Source: Gonapodya sp. JEL0774 (taxonomy: Eukaryota > Monoblepharomycota > Monoblepharidomycetes > Monoblepharidales > Gonapodyaceae). From it: 21,285 nucleotides of DNA. This document shows, piece after piece, positions 19,501 through 21,285 of this stretch. The stretch spans positions 1 through 21,285 of the forward strand of contig JADIIX010000240.1 in assembly GCA_027604505.1 (NCBI GenBank), read 5' to 3'. The notes beneath the pieces were generated by a model. That model saw only the letters and a program-made list of their open reading frames with translations. It did no database searches and was not told where the DNA came from. The translations under genes were made by a program, and so were the position numbers. Every line of letters begins with the position of its first letter. The stretch's first letter is position 1.

Positions 19501-20643
19501 CTCCACCCCTTCCAACTCCCACCTCACCCTGTCCGCCCCCTCCTCTTCTCTCTCCGCCCTCTTCCTCGCGGCCTCCATCTCTCTCCTCGCGTCCTCCACC
19601 TCGACCTGCCTCGACCGCAACGCCTCCACCAACTTATCCACCGCATCGTCCCGCTCGGCCAGCGTCGCCCTCACGTGGTCCATCTCCTTTCTCGCCCCGT
19701 CCAACTCGTCCGTCACCGCCTTGGCACCCTCGAGCAACCCTTGCCTCTCCTTCCGCCACGCCTCCCTCTCCCCCTCCATCTCCCCCCTCACCCGCGCCTC
19801 CCTCTCCATAGCCTCCTCGGCCCTCTTGGCCAACACCTCCTGCGCCTTGTCCGCCGACGCCGCCGCCAGCCTCGCCATATCCCGCGCGTGGTCCTCCCTC
19901 ACTGCCGCCAGATCCCCGGCGTGGGCGTGCCTCAGGTGCGCCAGCATGGTGTCGTGCGACACCCTGAGCGCGTTCATCTCCGCTTCGTGCGCCCCCGTCA
20001 TCTGCGCGACCTGGGCCGTGTGCTGCGCCTCCCGGTCCGCCTTGTCCCGCTCGGCCTGCCCCGCGATCCTGTCCACCTCGGCCCTCGCCGCCGCCACAGC
20101 CTCGTCCCTCTCCTTGCTCGTCTCGTCCCTGGTCCTCGCCACCTCCCTCTCCATCTCCCCCCTCACCCTCTCCACCTCCCTCTCCGCCTCTTTCCTCCCC
20201 CTCTCCCCCTCCTCCACCCTCTCCCTCGCCTCCTTCTCCACCCTCCTCACCCTCTCCCCAGCCTCTGCCTCTGCCTTGCGCAACCCATCCTCGTGCCTGC
20301 CGAGCGCCTCGACCAACCCTTCCCGCTCGTCCTCCCAGGCGCGCGATAGGGCCTCCACCTCGCTTTCCCGGGCCCGAGACGCGGCCACGAGGGCACGGAG
20401 ATCGTCTTCGCGCTGGGACAGGGCGGATCGGGCCGCGGCAAGTTCGGATCGGAGGTGGGCCACTTGGGCAGGGACAGACGGTGCCGCGGTGGTGGGGGTG
20501 GAGGCGGATACGGCGTACCTGCTCGTCACCCCACCCGCTCCGCTCGACACGGTCCGTGTCCTGCTCCTCATCCTCTCCCTCTCCCTCCCGCCCTCCCCTG
20601 CCCCCGCTTCCCCGTCCCCGCCCACGCTCACCCCCGACACCAT
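13539..20643 (-). CDS. Giant coiled-coil protein, about 2270 residues
   Basis: Four minus-strand exons: 20643-19459, 19361-18656, 18561-14621 and 14531-13539. The introns are 97, 94 and 89 nt and the phases agree (EI/VSLQS, GME-A-VVTAL, YLS/DREYV). The first in-frame ATG is at 20643-20641. The frame stays open to 21282, so a longer N-terminus or an upstream exon is possible. Residues from about 60 to 1900 are almost unbroken heptads rich in E, K, R, Q, A and L (ARxELASLLSARDAQLAEL and similar). Twelve exact heptads lie near the end of exon 3. The tail is charged and Ser-rich (DRDRDRDVERSRRS). There is no motor, kinase or membrane segment. Such proteins serve as filaments, tethers or centriole/basal-body, Golgi or nuclear scaffolds; nothing here decides between these. 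Exons 1-2 are far more GC-rich than exon 3. The last codons and stop lie in a dispersed repeat. Confidence 0.85.
15077..15328 (-). repeat. Twelve in-register coding heptads in the coiled-coil gene
   Basis: Read on the minus strand, 252 bases encode twelve consecutive seven-residue units with no insertion: EKDKQIQ, EKDIVIR, DSLSAVA, EKDSSLK, ERDLLLR, ERQSQIQ and so on to ERDSRIQ. The pattern is mostly [E][K/R][D/E]-x-x-[L/I]-x. It suggests past tandem duplication of a 21-bp unit. The hydrophobic spacing fits a long straight coiled coil. Confidence 0.8.
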
Positions 20644-21285
20644 GGCCAACCCCCTGGGGACCGACTCGTCCGCGATGGGCTTCCCGGCCACCGACAAGGC
20701 CAGCGACACCGACTCTGTGGTCGACTGGGACGGTATGGTGGCGAGTTTGGCGGGCGGGGACAGGGACAGGGATAGGGACACGGGTCGGGGACGCGCGGGG
20801 TGGTGGTGGTGGGCGCTGGTGGCGGTGCGTGAGGCGGGCGCACCAGAACCAGACACACGGGCCGGCGTGAGCTCCGAGTCCTCTTGTCCTTGCCCGTCCT
20901 CCTGTCCACCACCATCGACCACACGGCCCACCCCGTCACCGTCACCGTCCCCGCTCCCCTCCCCGCCCGTCTCCGCTTCCTCCACAGCGACATCCCTCGT
21001 ACCCTGCGCGTACCCCGCAGCAGATGGGGACCGGGACCGGCCGCGGGCCGTGGAGGGAGGTGTGAGGCGGGACGGCTGGGGGTGGGGGGTGGGGTGGTGC
21101 AGGTGTGTGGGTGGGAGGGTGTGGGGAAGGTGGAGAGCGGGGTGGGATGGGGGATGGGGGATGGGGAGGACGGTGGTGAGTGGGGAACGGTACACAATAA
21201 CGCACGCGCACGCGGCGCGGACACAAACACAACACCAGGAACACAACAACACACAAAACACGCAAAACACACACAACAACAAAAA
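20644..21285 (-). other. 5' region of the coiled-coil gene (leader, promoter or further exon)
   Basis: The coiled-coil frame remains open through this stretch but has no ATG, only TTG at 21282. It is rich in Pro, Ser and Gly with low-complexity DNA (ggga/ggat repeats at 20757-20785 and 21145-21170; a CA-rich end at 21225-21285). A possible acceptor (CCACCCCCAG on the minus strand) lies near 21076, so an upstream exon may splice in here. The stretch reading RGRSRSPSAAG just after it looks coding. Confidence 0.4.

Noticed and set aside
18832-20349. Long plus-strand open frame (505 codons) opposite the coiled-coil gene
   Set aside because: It is Arg/Leu/Pro/Ser low complexity, as expected antisense to GC-rich Glu/Ala/Arg codons, and has no motif.
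1-21285. tRNA or rRNA genes
   Set aside because: I looked for T-loop-like strings (GGTTCGAATCC type) and rRNA-like blocks by eye and saw none. A covariance-model scan could overturn this.

Overview
The window reads as eukaryotic nuclear DNA. Every convincing gene is interrupted by short GT-AG introns, mostly 51-97 nt, and correct proteins appear only after splicing. The gene types and intron style suggest an early-diverging, chytrid-like fungus. That placement is inference; no rRNA, tRNA or other marker is present. No CRISPR array or intact transposase is visible.

Layout, left to right. (1) 2-1532, + strand: 3' end of a Cache-type membrane sensor in eight exons. After its membrane segment and coiled stalk it stops, with no catalytic output domain. 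(2) 1533-2560: no supportable gene. (3) 2560-4157: a very GC-rich block of C runs, with exon-like pieces of a possible minus-strand membrane protein and a suspect homopolymer-rich edge. (4) 4158-5081: possible remnants of a membrane-protein gene and an 18-bp tandem duplication. (5) 5082-7498, minus strand: a sulfotransferase family gene (three exons, 472 aa), with a complete YbjQ/UPF0145 gene (five exons, 131 aa) just upstream of it on the same strand. (6) 7648-8000: first copy of a dispersed repeat. (7) 8424-10705, + strand: a 47-residue repeat protein that probably splices in frame into an F-box protein. (8) 10827-12835, + strand: an unrecognised multi-exon gene. (9) 13149-13572: second copy of the repeat. 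(10) 13539 to about 20643, minus strand: a giant coiled-coil protein of about 2270 aa in four recognisable exons; its stop codon lies inside repeat copy 2.

I see no operon-like pathway. The most unusual structural observation is the pair of diverged repeats. Both keep an 11-bp hairpin although the loop sequence differs. One copy supplies the last codons, stop and 3' flank of the coiled-coil gene; the other has a matching reading-frame stub without the stop. Other points of interest are the output-less sensor, a bacterial-type YbjQ gene carrying four introns (one directly after the start codon), the repeat/F-box architecture, the orphan gene with an E-x-K motif, and a strong GC gradient along the coiled-coil gene.
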